This document shows positions 55,154 through 62,663 of a DNA stretch of 64,000 bases, piece after piece (the stretch's first letter is position 1; each line of letters starts with the position of its first letter). The stretch covers positions 124,001 to 188,000 of the forward strand of contig DATAJP010000002.1 in assembly GCA_036262055.1 (NCBI GenBank), given 5' to 3'. The notes beneath the pieces are model-generated. The model was not told the DNA's origin, ran no database searches, and saw only the letters and a list, made by a program, of their open reading frames with translations. Origin of the DNA: Ignavibacteria bacterium. Its GTDB lineage: Bacteria > Bacteroidota > Ignavibacteria > Tepidaquicellales > Tepidaquicellaceae. The translations under genes and the position numbers were made by a program.

Positions 55154-55810
55154 TTATCCGTTTAATTTGTAGTTTAACAATTCGCTTCTGATTTTAAGTC
55201 TCAGCATCCACCAAAATAACACCGTAAAACTTACCAATGAAGTCAAAAATATTATAAGCATAGAGCTATCCATATTAATTTTACCCTGAGAATTAACGAT
55301 CGGATCCGGATGCAAAGATTCCACGATTCTCGGCATAATAAACATAAAAAACGGGACGGTTACAAACGCAATTATTGCATAAACAGAGCTTAATCGGGCT
55401 TTTTGTTCGTAAGAATCAAGTGAGGCTCTGAGCACAAAATATGCTCCGTAAATCAGGAGTAATATGAAAATGGAAGTCTGACGCGGGTCCCAGTTCCAGA
55501 AAGAACCCCAGCTGAATTTTGCCCATACTGCTCCGGTTACAGTTGCAAGAATGCAGAATAAAAATCCGAGATGTGCCGATGAATATGCTTTGATATCATA
55601 TTCGGGATTTCGTGTTCTCAGATATTTAACTGCATAAATCATCGACATTAAAAATGCAACGAAGCTAATCCATGACATAGGAACGTGAAAATATAAGACT
55701 CTTGCTTTATCGCCTAACGCGGGGATGTATGGGATGGGAACAAGAAATCCCAAAAGAATTACAAGTGTGATTAAAATTAATGAAGCATATTTGAGAAATG
55801 TGTCAGTCAT
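55154..55810 (-). CDS. ccmC: Haem exporter/CcmE-loading protein CcmC
   Basis: A 218-residue protein with six membrane helices that loads haem onto CcmE. The WWD motif is WGSFWNWDPRQTSIF (101-115), flanked by His residues in YFHVPMSW (His42) and in the C-terminal loop (ESLHPDP). It resembles both CcmC and CcsA; the surrounding ccmA, B, D, E and F genes settle it as CcmC. It lies 13 bases after the PH-domain gene. Confidence 0.94.
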   Translation of the reverse strand: MTDTFLKYASLILITLVILLGFLVPIPYIPALGDKARVLYFHVPMSWISFVAFLMSMIYAVKYLRTRNPEYDIKAYSSAHLGFLFCILATVTGAVWAKFSWGSFWNWDPRQTSIFILLLIYGAYFVLRASLDSYEQKARLSSVYAIIAFVTVPFFMFIMPRIVESLHPDPIVNSQGKINMDSSMLIIFLTSLVSFTVLFWWMLRLKIRSELLNYKLNG

Positions 55811-55823
55811 AATTATTATTTCA

Positions 55824-56294
55824 CTATTCTACGTCGAGCTCCCGAACTCCCTTTGCGGTTTTCATTTTCTCAACATTTTCCCTGATGATGTCAATTAATT
55901 CTTTTGGATTTTTCACCGCGGGAATTAAAACGTGCGGTGAAGATTTATCAATTGTGATTAATTCAATAGTCCCTAATCCGAACAATCTTAAAAAAAACGG
56001 CTGGAGAATTTTGTAATCACGCACCCTGTAAAGCTCAAGGTCTTCTGTCTGCTTGCTGAATATTCCCGTAGTTTTTCTCAAACGCTGTGTTGTAACTTCA
56101 AAGACTTCGGATTTAACCTTCAGATAATTAATTATAAGCATAACAAGAGGTACGATTAATAAAATCAAGAGAAGCGGAAGAAACAATATAGAAACAACAA
56201 CTACCGCAGCGGCTATTATTAGTATTAAGATGAACGCGCCTAAGTTTAAAACCTGTGAAGGCGAGCCGGTCCAAAGTGTTTTTTCTTTATCCAT
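55824..56294 (-). CDS. Membrane protein with bacterial PH domain (bPH_2/DUF304)
   Basis: A 156-residue protein. Two adjacent hydrophobic segments (about 17-60) are followed by a soluble domain that fits the bacterial PH-like DUF304 fold: FEVTTQRLRKTTGIFSKQTEDLELYRVRDYKI and FGLGTIELITIDKSSP. It may form oligomers at the inner face of the membrane; no enzymatic site is seen. It lies inside the ccm operon, between the lipoprotein gene and ccmC, without a known role in cytochrome c maturation. Confidence 0.85.
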   Translation of the reverse strand: MDKEKTLWTGSPSQVLNLGAFILILIIAAAVVVVSILFLPLLLILLIVPLVMLIINYLKVKSEVFEVTTQRLRKTTGIFSKQTEDLELYRVRDYKILQPFFLRLFGLGTIELITIDKSSPHVLIPAVKNPKELIDIIRENVEKMKTAKGVRELDVE

Positions 56295-56308
56295 TTTTAT
56301 GAATTTTG

Positions 56309-56773
56309 TTAGTCCTGCGGAACCGGTTTGCCCATCATAGTATAAATCTCTTCGATTTTTTCTTTGTTCTCTTTTGCGTCTTTGTTATTCGGATCAAGCT
56401 CAAGCACAACTCTGAAGAATCTCAGCGCAGGTCTGTATTTATCCTTCGGGGGCAAATCGGCATCATAGGTATAATACATCCCGGCTGCCATATTTTTATT
56501 TATTGCATCCTGCTTATTAAAATCACTCGATTCCTTTTTATATACAGTATAGCTATCCTCTGCTTGCTGCTTCAAATTTTCTGCCTGCTGGTCGCCTGAG
56601 TTTGAAGTTTTTGAATCAAAATTACTGTGAGGATTTTGAATCCCGTCCTGCTGATTAGTTTGATTTTGATTTTGCTGACCGCCCGGCGTAACAGTTGGTT
56701 TTTTTTCTTCCATTTTAGAACAACCGGCGAATGCGATAAATATAAATAATGTTAGTATTAAAAAACTTTTCAT
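56309..56773 (-). CDS. Hypothetical lipoprotein with single TPR-like C-terminus
   Basis: A 154-residue protein with a lipoprotein signal (lipobox FAGC, Cys18). A low-complexity Gln/Asn-rich linker (about 30-65) is followed by a helical part, whose DKYRPALRFFRVVLELDPNNKDAKENKEKIEEIY reads like one TPR repeat (written here only as: KYRPALRFFRVV then LDPNNKDAKENKEKI). The function is unknown. Located between ccmB and the PH-domain gene, it could be a divergent assembly factor of the TPR type, like CcmI, but there is no direct evidence. Confidence 0.75.
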   Translation of the reverse strand: MKSFLILTLFIFIAFAGCSKMEEKKPTVTPGGQQNQNQTNQQDGIQNPHSNFDSKTSNSGDQQAENLKQQAEDSYTVYKKESSDFNKQDAINKNMAAGMYYTYDADLPPKDKYRPALRFFRVVLELDPNNKDAKENKEKIEEIYTMMGKPVPQD

Positions 56774-56793
56774 GATTTCTTTAAACTGTTGTA

Positions 56794-56834
56794 GAACCCT
56801 TCAGGGTTCGTTAGAACGAAAGCTAAAGCTTTCG
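56794..56834. repeat. Two short palindromes
   Basis: GAACCCT-TC-AGGGTTC (56794-56809) and CGAAAGCT-AA-AGCTTTCG (56817-56834) lie back to back in the 159-base gap between ccmB and the lipoprotein gene. They are followed by a dRS3-like repeat. They could interrupt or tune transcription within the ccm operon. Confidence 0.75.
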
Positions 56835-56854
56835 GCTACTTTATTAATGTTTAT

Positions 56855-56883
56855 GGGATTCCCGCTTCCGCGGGAATGACTTC
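56855..56883. repeat. dRS3-like dispersed palindromic repeat, copy 2
   Basis: Same 29-base element as at 4908, with core ATTCCC-GCTTCCGC-GGGAAT. It lies between ccmB and the lipoprotein gene, inside what otherwise looks like one operon. Confidence 0.85.
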
Positions 56884-56932
56884 TTTTGGTTTATTACAAA
56901 ATTACCTTATTTGTTTAAATAATTAAATGTAG

Positions 56933-57604
56933 CTATTCTTCCCAAATGAATTTAAAAAGCATAATAGAAGCAGTAAAAACGACGATTATATAACAAATCA
57001 TTATTATAAATTCATCAACAAGAGCAAAAATCTGCGCTCCCGAAGCAAAAAGCTTTGATGAATGAATTATTGTTATAAGCAATGGAATCAGAATTGGAAA
57101 CGCTAGCACAGGATAAAGCGTTCCTTTTGAGTTAGCTTTTGAAATAATTGCTGCGATTACTGTAAGACTGATTACCAGACCTTTTATTCCTATCAGAAAA
57201 ACCAAAACATAACCGAATATATTCATAATTTGATAATCCATTATCATAACAAACAAAATAAGAGTCAGGAATCCCGTAAAGTAACTTAACACCAGGTTGA
57301 ACATTAACTTACCAATGAAGACAGCTTCAGGAATTGAACTTAGCTTCAGTGCGTTAACAGTATCCTTGTCCTGTTCTTTTATAAATGTTCTTGCAAGACT
57401 GCTGACCGATGCAAAAAAAATCACAACCCAAAAAAGCCCCGTCGTAATATCCTCATCAAGTTTTTCATCACCTGCTGCGAACCTGATAATTGCCACGCTT
57501 ATGAGAACGAACATCAAAAGCGAGTTAAGAACATATTTTGTTCTGAATTCGGATTTTAATTCTTTTCTGAATACTTCAATTACGTTTTGTATAAACTCAT
57601 TCAT
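56933..57604 (-). CDS. ccmB: Haem ABC exporter permease CcmB
   Basis: A 223-residue permease with six predicted helices that works with CcmA and CcmC in the release of holo-CcmE. The N-terminus FRKELKSEFRTKYVLNSLLMF is the typical CcmB entry, and FLIGIKGLVISLTVIAAIISK and LYPVLAFPILIPLLI match conserved segments. It lies 19 bases after ccmA. Length equals that of the family. Confidence 0.92.
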   Translation of the reverse strand: MNEFIQNVIEVFRKELKSEFRTKYVLNSLLMFVLISVAIIRFAAGDEKLDEDITTGLFWVVIFFASVSSLARTFIKEQDKDTVNALKLSSIPEAVFIGKLMFNLVLSYFTGFLTLILFVMIMDYQIMNIFGYVLVFLIGIKGLVISLTVIAAIISKANSKGTLYPVLAFPILIPLLITIIHSSKLFASGAQIFALVDEFIIMICYIIVVFTASIMLFKFIWEE

Positions 57605-57623
57605 TTGTAATCTTCTGTAATAT

Positions 57624-58262
57624 TCATTTATAATCTTCGATGTTTAAAGAAGCATCACAAAGTTTCTTCTCTTCATCATCATTTGTTGCAAGAAGTATAA
57701 GACAGTTTTTCTTTCTGTTTTGTATAATATTGAAAAATATATCGCGTCCCTCGTTATCAAGATTGCTTGTTGGTTCATCAAGCAGCAGCAATTCAGGGTC
57801 ATTCATAATCGCAAATGCAAATTTCAGGCGCTGCCTCATACCAGATGAATAATTTTTTACCTGTTCATCTTTTGCGTTCGATAAATTCAGTTCTTCAAGA
57901 TATTTATTAATAATACTTTTCTTTTGCGGGTTTAATTTATTTACACCTGTTTTCAGATTATAAAAAAATAATAAGTTTTCATAACCTGTAAGCTCGTCGT
58001 ACAAATTCAGATAAGGCGCAATGAGCCCCGTTGCTTTATATAATTTATTTTGAGGAAGCCCGTAACCGTTTTGTGAAATTTTATATGAACCTGAAGTAGG
58101 ATTTATAAAATTTGCGATGATTTTAATAAGGGTGGATTTTCCGGAACCGTTTTTTCCGGTGATGGCAAGCGACTGCGAGGTTTTTAAATCAAATGAAACA
58201 TTTTTAAATACATTTTTTCTGTCAAAGTCCTTTGAAATCTTATCGCATATTAGTTGAATCAT
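57624..58262 (-). CDS. ccmA: Haem ABC exporter ATP-binding protein CcmA
   Basis: A 212-residue ABC ATPase. Walker A is GKNGSGKST (36-44), the signature is YSSGMRQRLKFAFA, Walker B is LLLLDEPTSNLD, and the H-loop His is replaced (LLATNDDEE in place of a conserved His). It powers the release of haem-loaded CcmE. ATG 58262 is chosen; the frame is open to 58313 but that part reads through a palindromic repeat. It is probably the first gene of the ccm operon. Confidence 0.92.
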   Translation of the reverse strand: MIQLICDKISKDFDRKNVFKNVSFDLKTSQSLAITGKNGSGKSTLIKIIANFINPTSGSYKISQNGYGLPQNKLYKATGLIAPYLNLYDELTGYENLLFFYNLKTGVNKLNPQKKSIINKYLEELNLSNAKDEQVKNYSSGMRQRLKFAFAIMNDPELLLLDEPTSNLDNEGRDIFFNIIQNRKKNCLILLATNDDEEKKLCDASLNIEDYK

Positions 58263-58281
58263 GGTGGAAAATTTACTTCGT

Positions 58282-58303
58282 GGACAGATAGGAATGTCTG
58301 TCC
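58282..58303. repeat. Short inverted repeat upstream of ccmA
   Basis: GGACAGA (58282-58288) pairs with TCTGTCC (58297-58303) across an 8-base loop. It lies between the thioesterase stop and the ccmA start and could be a weak terminator or an operator-like site; no T-run follows on the minus strand. Confidence 0.6.
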
Positions 58304-58323
58304 TGCCCAACAATTTAGTTGAG

Positions 58324-58815
58324 TTATATATCCATTACGATGCCGTGTTTCTGGCGTAATCTTTGCTCGCGTCGTTTCAACGCCTGGTCATAGCGTCTTA
58401 TTTCTTCAGGGGTTTCAGGAAGAACTTCGGGAACGAGTATCGGTTTCTGTGTAACTTTATCTATTGCAACGAAAGTCAAATAAGCGCTGTTTGAGTGAAA
58501 AACTTCTCCTGTATAAAAATCCTCAATCTCGACTTTTACACCAACTTCCATAGAAGTTTTAAAAGCTCGGTTGACTGATGATTTGAGACGGACAATTTCG
58601 CCAAGTTTGATTGAACGATGAAAAATCAGGTTGTCAACTGCAACGGTTACGCAAATAGTGTTAGCATGCTTTGCTGCAGAAAGCGCAGCTGCAATATCCA
58701 TAAAGTGCATTAAGCGTCCGCCTGCAAGATTGCCGAGAACGTTTGTATCGTTCGGCATTACAAGCTCAACCATCTGGATTTGAGAATCCTGAACTGTTTT
58801 CTTTTTTTGGGACAT
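58324..58815 (-). CDS. Acyl-CoA thioesterase (hotdog fold)
   Basis: A 163-residue hotdog-fold thioesterase of the YciA/BFIT type, hydrolysing acyl-CoA. NVLGNLAGGRLMHFMDIAAALSAAKHA contains the conserved Asn, GG pair and catalytic Asp40; DNLIFHRSIKLGEIVRLKSSV is the second conserved block. It ends 61 bases before ccmA starts and begins 43 bases after bamD, with a repeat between. The chain-length preference is unknown. Confidence 0.92.
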   Translation of the reverse strand: MSQKKKTVQDSQIQMVELVMPNDTNVLGNLAGGRLMHFMDIAAALSAAKHANTICVTVAVDNLIFHRSIKLGEIVRLKSSVNRAFKTSMEVGVKVEIEDFYTGEVFHSNSAYLTFVAIDKVTQKPILVPEVLPETPEEIRRYDQALKRREQRLRQKHGIVMDI

Positions 58816-58826
58816 TGGAAAAGAAT

Positions 58827-58855
58827 GGGATTCCCGCCTGCGCGGGAATGACTTC
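58827..58855. repeat. dRS3-like dispersed palindromic repeat, copy 3
   Basis: A 29-base copy with core ATTCCC-GCCTGCGC-GGGAAT, in the short gap between bamD and the thioesterase gene. Confidence 0.85.
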
Positions 58856-58858
58856 CCT

Positions 58859-59620
58859 CTATCTAAGATTCGAAGCGATTTCGCTTTTCAAGCTTCGCAC
58901 TCTTGCAAGAAGAGGACTGTCTTTAAATTTTGTTTCGAACTTTGTTACTTCTTCAGCAGCTTCGGAATATTTTTTTCTTTTTATGAGCGCTTGAATTTTC
59001 CCGAGCGCAGCGTCATCGGCATATTCGGTATCAAAGTAATCATTAAGCACATAGTCGTAATAAACAGTCGCAGCTCTGTAGTCATCCATATCCATATAAA
59101 GATTTGCACTTGCATAAGCTTTTAAAGCGAGCTTAGTTCTTAATTCCTTAATGCGTGATTCAGCCTGAGACGTATATTGATTGTCAGGAAAAAGCTCAAG
59201 GAAAAGCTGAAATTGTGATATGGCGAGCTTTGTATATGTCTGATCAAGATTATATGCAGGCGACAAACCGTAGTAGCACATTGCAAGATTATATGCGGCA
59301 TTTATTACCTCCGGTCCTGAAGGATAATTCTTTATATACATTTCAAACTCATATGCAGCAAGAATATATTCTTCTCTTTTATAATGGCTCATAGCGAGGT
59401 AATACTGCGCCTTGTCTGCGACCGTGGTTCCTGAGAATTTTAGCTTTATCAAAGAAAAATCTTCGATTGCCTGAAGATAATCACCCTCATTATAGCTTTT
59501 CATCGCGATGGCGAGAGCTCTTTCGGGGTCGTCTGTGTTTATGTTGCTTTTGCTTGCAGATGAACATGAATACAGCACTGCGGAAATTAATAAAATAATT
59601 ATATAAGTATATCTTTTCAT
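58859..59620 (-). CDS. bamD: Outer membrane assembly lipoprotein BamD-like
   Basis: A 253-residue lipoprotein (lipobox LYSC, Cys19) with tandem TPR repeats: ALAIAMKSYNEGDYLQAIEDF, ADKAQYYLAMSHYKREEYIL and AAYNLAMCYYGLSPAYNLDQ, then FPDNQYTSQAESRIKELRTKLA. This is the BamD/YfiO layout; BamD works with BamA to insert barrels such as the Wzi-like and small barrel proteins encoded here. ATG 59620 starts the signal peptide; a GTG at 59635 is in frame but adds an unlikely N-terminus. Confidence 0.9.
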   Translation of the reverse strand: MKRYTYIIILLISAVLYSCSSASKSNINTDDPERALAIAMKSYNEGDYLQAIEDFSLIKLKFSGTTVADKAQYYLAMSHYKREEYILAAYEFEMYIKNYPSGPEVINAAYNLAMCYYGLSPAYNLDQTYTKLAISQFQLFLELFPDNQYTSQAESRIKELRTKLALKAYASANLYMDMDDYRAATVYYDYVLNDYFDTEYADDAALGKIQALIKRKKYSEAAEEVTKFETKFKDSPLLARVRSLKSEIASNLR

Positions 59621-59641
59621 ATTATATTGTAGCACAAAAAG

Positions 59642-60289
59642 TCAGTTGCTTCTTATTGCGAAAAATAAAACAATTGTTACTGCCGAGATGACAATCAATC
59701 CTGCCGGAATCAGGTATTTGTTAAAAAAGTTATCTTCGGGAAGATTAGAACTTAAAAAAGAATAATTACTGTTTTCGATTTTTTGTTTTAATGAAATATC
59801 AACTTCGTCCGAATATTTATCTTCAATTCTCTTTGTATATATTACTGTATTATCACTTAACCTGTTATAACTCACATCAAAGCTAACGCTTATAACTCTG
59901 TTAAAACTTTTATTGCCCAGAACTCCTGTTCCGCCAAATCCGGGATAACTTACATTTACCTTTACATTCCTCACTTGAAGCTTTGCAGGAATATAAGCCA
60001 GGTCTGCGTTAAAAGGACGGAGACTATACTCATCAAGACTGTTTCTCAGCTTTCCGTTAATAAAATTTCTAAGTGAAGAATTCTCTTCATTAATCTCAAC
60101 ATATATAGTATCCGACTCAAGAAAATTTTTCAGCTCATCAATATTCTTATTTATTAGGTCTCTAACAATTTCATCGTTAGTTTTTACATTAACATTGATA
60201 TTCGTAGAGTCAACCTGAGCATAAGAATTATTAAAAAGAACAAAAGAAAATATTAAAGAGAAATAAAATAAAATTATCCTGTATATCAT
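59642..60289 (-). CDS. Hypothetical exported protein with C-terminal membrane helix
   Basis: A 215-residue protein I do not recognise. It has an N-terminal signal peptide (IILFYFSLIFSFVLFNNSYA, cleavage after YAQ), a central region of about 150 residues with beta-rich segments (AKLQVRNVKVNVSYPGFGG, RVISVSFDVSYNRLSD), and a C-terminal membrane helix (YLIPAGLIVISAVTIVLFF) ending in a basic residue. The topology suggests a periplasmic domain anchored in the inner membrane. It lies 21 bases before bamD and probably shares its transcript, hinting at an envelope role. Confidence 0.7.
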   Translation of the reverse strand: MIYRIILFYFSLIFSFVLFNNSYAQVDSTNINVNVKTNDEIVRDLINKNIDELKNFLESDTIYVEINEENSSLRNFINGKLRNSLDEYSLRPFNADLAYIPAKLQVRNVKVNVSYPGFGGTGVLGNKSFNRVISVSFDVSYNRLSDNTVIYTKRIEDKYSDEVDISLKQKIENSNYSFLSSNLPEDNFFNKYLIPAGLIVISAVTIVLFFAIRSN

Positions 60290-60322
60290 TTATAATTTAT
60301 GTGTCACCATTTTAAAAGGAAT

Positions 60323-60355
60323 GGGATTCTTCGTCACTTCGTTCCTCAGAATGAC
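60323..60355. repeat. Degenerate member of the GGGATTC...GAATGAC repeat family
   Basis: Starts GGGATTCTTCG and ends CGTTCCTCAGAATGACAC. It shares the ends of the dRS3-like repeats with a changed middle, like the copy at 54533. It lies just after gdhA. Confidence 0.65.
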
Positions 60356-60365
60356 ACATTAAATC

Positions 60366-61652
60366 TTACCCGTATATTCCTCTGAGCTTCAATACCTGTG
60401 AAACTTTATCGATTGCATAAACATAAGCACCAAGTCTGAGTGTTGTCTGGAACTTAACCGCAGTTTCGTAAACATTATCAAAAGCTTCTGTCATCATTCT
60501 GTTCAATCTGTTATTAACATCATCTTCTTCCCAGAAATATCCGAGTCTGTCCTGAACCCATTCAAAATAGGAAACTATAACACCGCCTGAATTTGCAAGT
60601 ATGTCGGGGATAACCATTATGCCTTTGTCTCTAAGAATCTGGTCAGCTTCAGCCATCGTCGGACCGTTAGCGCCTTCAACTATAACTTTGGTTTTAATTC
60701 TTGGAGCGTTTTCAGCAGAAATCTGGTCTTCTTTTGCAGCAGGAACTAAAATGTCACATTCTAATTCGAGTAACTCTTCGTTGGTAATCTTTGTTCCGAA
60801 TTCACCGCCTTCAAGTGTTCTATTTTTCTTCACATATTCGATTGCCAAATCAACATCAATACCGTTCTTGTCATAATATCCGCCTGATATATCACTGATG
60901 GCAATAATCTTTGAACCTTTTTCTCTGAGCAATTGCGCGCTGACCGAACCGACATTTCCGAATCCCTGAATTACGGTTGTAGTATGTTTAACATCAATTT
61001 CAAGACGTGCAAGAGCGCACATTGCCGCAATCATAACTCCGCGTCCGGTTGCTTCTCTTCTACCGCGTGAACCACCGATTATAATCGGCTTGCCTGTAAC
61101 AACACCGGTTACAGTTTTTCTTCTGTGCATTGAATATGTATCCATTATCCATGCCATCACTTGTTCATTAGTATTCATATCCGGTGCAGGTATATCTGTA
61201 TCCGGTCCGAATATCTCAAGCATATTGGAAGTATATCGTCTTGTTATTTTTTCAAGCTCTGTCATTGAAAGTTTTGACGGGTCGCATTTCACTGCGCCCT
61301 TTGCTCCTCCGAAAGGAAGATTTGCAATTGCACATTTCCATGTCATCCATGATGCAAGCGCTTTAACTTCGTCAAGGTCAACGTCAGGTGAATATCTGAT
61401 GCCGCCTTTTGAGGGACCTAAAATGTTATCATGTATGACTCTATATCCTTCGAATACTTCGAGCTTGCCGTTATCCATCTGAACGGGTATCGAAACTATT
61501 ACGGTTTTGACAGGATATTTAAGATAGTTATATAATCCTTCTTCGAGATTATACATCTCTGCTGCTTTATCGAATCTAATCATCATTGATTCGAATGGAT
61601 TTGCCTCGCCTTTTCTATACGGAGCCGGTTCTTTGTATGTTGATTCTGCCAT
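60366..61652 (-). CDS. gdhA: Glu/Leu/Phe/Val dehydrogenase (probable glutamate dehydrogenase)
   Basis: A 428-residue hexameric-type amino-acid dehydrogenase, most likely catalysing glutamate to 2-oxoglutarate plus ammonia. GPSKGGIRYSPDVDLDEVKA, MTWKCAIANLPFGGAKGAV (Lys106 and catalytic Lys118) and PAPDMNTNEQVMAWIMD form the active site. The NAD(P) domain contains VIQGFGNVGSVSAQLL. Length matches bacterial and archaeal GDH of about 420 residues. The upstream region holds a strong hairpin, so attenuation is possible. Confidence 0.94.
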   Translation of the reverse strand: MAESTYKEPAPYRKGEANPFESMMIRFDKAAEMYNLEEGLYNYLKYPVKTVIVSIPVQMDNGKLEVFEGYRVIHDNILGPSKGGIRYSPDVDLDEVKALASWMTWKCAIANLPFGGAKGAVKCDPSKLSMTELEKITRRYTSNMLEIFGPDTDIPAPDMNTNEQVMAWIMDTYSMHRRKTVTGVVTGKPIIIGGSRGRREATGRGVMIAAMCALARLEIDVKHTTTVIQGFGNVGSVSAQLLREKGSKIIAISDISGGYYDKNGIDVDLAIEYVKKNRTLEGGEFGTKITNEELLELECDILVPAAKEDQISAENAPRIKTKVIVEGANGPTMAEADQILRDKGIMVIPDILANSGGVIVSYFEWVQDRLGYFWEEDDVNNRLNRMMTEAFDNVYETAVKFQTTLRLGAYVYAIDKVSQVLKLRGIYG

Positions 61653-61963
61653 TATTTAAAAAGTTAGATTTAAAATTTGGTTTTGTGAGTTTAAGCTTCT
61701 TTAAAATTTATAACATAAGAAAACCCATCAGAATTTCTAAAATAAAAAATGCTTCTTCTCATTCTGTCGCTGAAAAGAAGCATTTTCATATTAAATCCTA
61801 ATGTTTTGTTAAACTCAGTATAATCCAAAAGTTAAATATATGTCAACAATAAAATTAGCTGAAAGCGATGAGGTATTCAAGTTAATATTTGAGGATTTAT
61901 CCACAAAACCAATTAATAAATTGAATAAATTTTTTAATTAGAGTATTTTGTTAAATATAGTTT
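61653..61963. other. Divergent intergenic region between gdhA and a lipoprotein gene
   Basis: A 311-base region without a convincing gene. It must hold divergent promoters. It contains the hairpin at 61747-61787, and a perfect DnaA-box-like TTATCCACA at 61897-61905. A 33-codon open frame (61840-61941) is present but has no supporting signal. Confidence 0.7.
61747..61787 (-). promoter_or_regulatory. Terminator-like hairpin in the gdhA leader
   Basis: AAAATGCTTCTT (61747-61758) pairs with AAGAAGCATTTT (61776-61787) across a 17-base loop. On the minus strand it is followed by a T-rich tract, and it lies 95 bases upstream of gdhA. GCTTCTTT at 61695-61702 could pair with the same arm as an alternative, the usual layout of an attenuator; this is inference. 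Confidence 0.55.
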
Positions 61964-62620
61964 ATGAAAAACAAATATTTATTCATTTTACTCTTCGGGT
62001 TTATTGTGCTGAGTTCGTGTAATAAAAAAGAAGAGCCGCAGTTTGTTCCTCCGAATCAGGAATTTAATGCCGATGCTGAAAAAGAAAGATTAGCGCGTGA
62101 GGAATTTGAACGGCTGAAAAAGCTTCAGGAGATTACGGGTGATTCTACTACTCACATTGATTCCATTACATCGCATATTGATTCGACTGCAATAAGAGAT
62201 TCACTTGCCGCCGCAGAGAAAAAAAAGAAAGACGCAAAGGTTGTTCAGAAAGAAAAAGAGCTTAACAAGAAGGTTACCAATCCGAAAACCACAATCGATG
62301 ATTATCTTGAATACATAAAACGCGGAACAGATGAGGACGGCAACTTTGACAAGAACATGAATAACGCTGCAAGCTTGTGGGAAGGACGCTCCAAAGAAAA
62401 ATTCAAGTCTGCGTATAAAAACGTAAAGAAGTTTGTAATACTTTCCGAACCTGAAGTTGTTTCGCAGAAAGGAAACAGCTCAACGGTTAAAGTTAAGCTG
62501 AAGCAGGTTGAAGAAGTCAACGGCAAGGAGCAGGAAACCGAGATGACGGTAACATATAATCTTGTTTCAGACGATACAGGAAAATGGAAAATCAAGAATA
62601 ACAAAATTTCAAAAAAATAA
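61964..62620 (+). CDS. Hypothetical lipoprotein, charged linker plus NTF2-like C-terminus
   Basis: A 218-residue lipoprotein (lipobox LSSC, Cys19). Residues about 30-110 are a highly charged, Lys/Glu-rich, probably helical linker (EKERLAREEFERLKKLQEI, AAEKKKKDAKVVQKEKEL). The C-terminal half (IDDYLEYIKRGTDEDG, SAYKNVKKFVILSEPEVVS, VTYNLVSDDTGKWKIKNN) looks like the DUF4878/NTF2-like fold found in lipoproteins. No function is known. It starts divergently from gdhA and is followed after 43 bases by sucD. Confidence 0.75.
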   Translation: MKNKYLFILLFGFIVLSSCNKKEEPQFVPPNQEFNADAEKERLAREEFERLKKLQEITGDSTTHIDSITSHIDSTAIRDSLAAAEKKKKDAKVVQKEKELNKKVTNPKTTIDDYLEYIKRGTDEDGNFDKNMNNAASLWEGRSKEKFKSAYKNVKKFVILSEPEVVSQKGNSSTVKVKLKQVEEVNGKEQETEMTVTYNLVSDDTGKWKIKNNKISKK

Positions 62621-62663
62621 ATAAGCTAACTTAAAACATATTACATAACATACAAAATACTAA

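Noticed and set aside
61840-61941. 33-codon open frame starting ATG in the gdhA-lipoprotein gap
   Set aside because: No ribosome site, no similarity to a known small protein, and composition equals the AT-rich surroundings.
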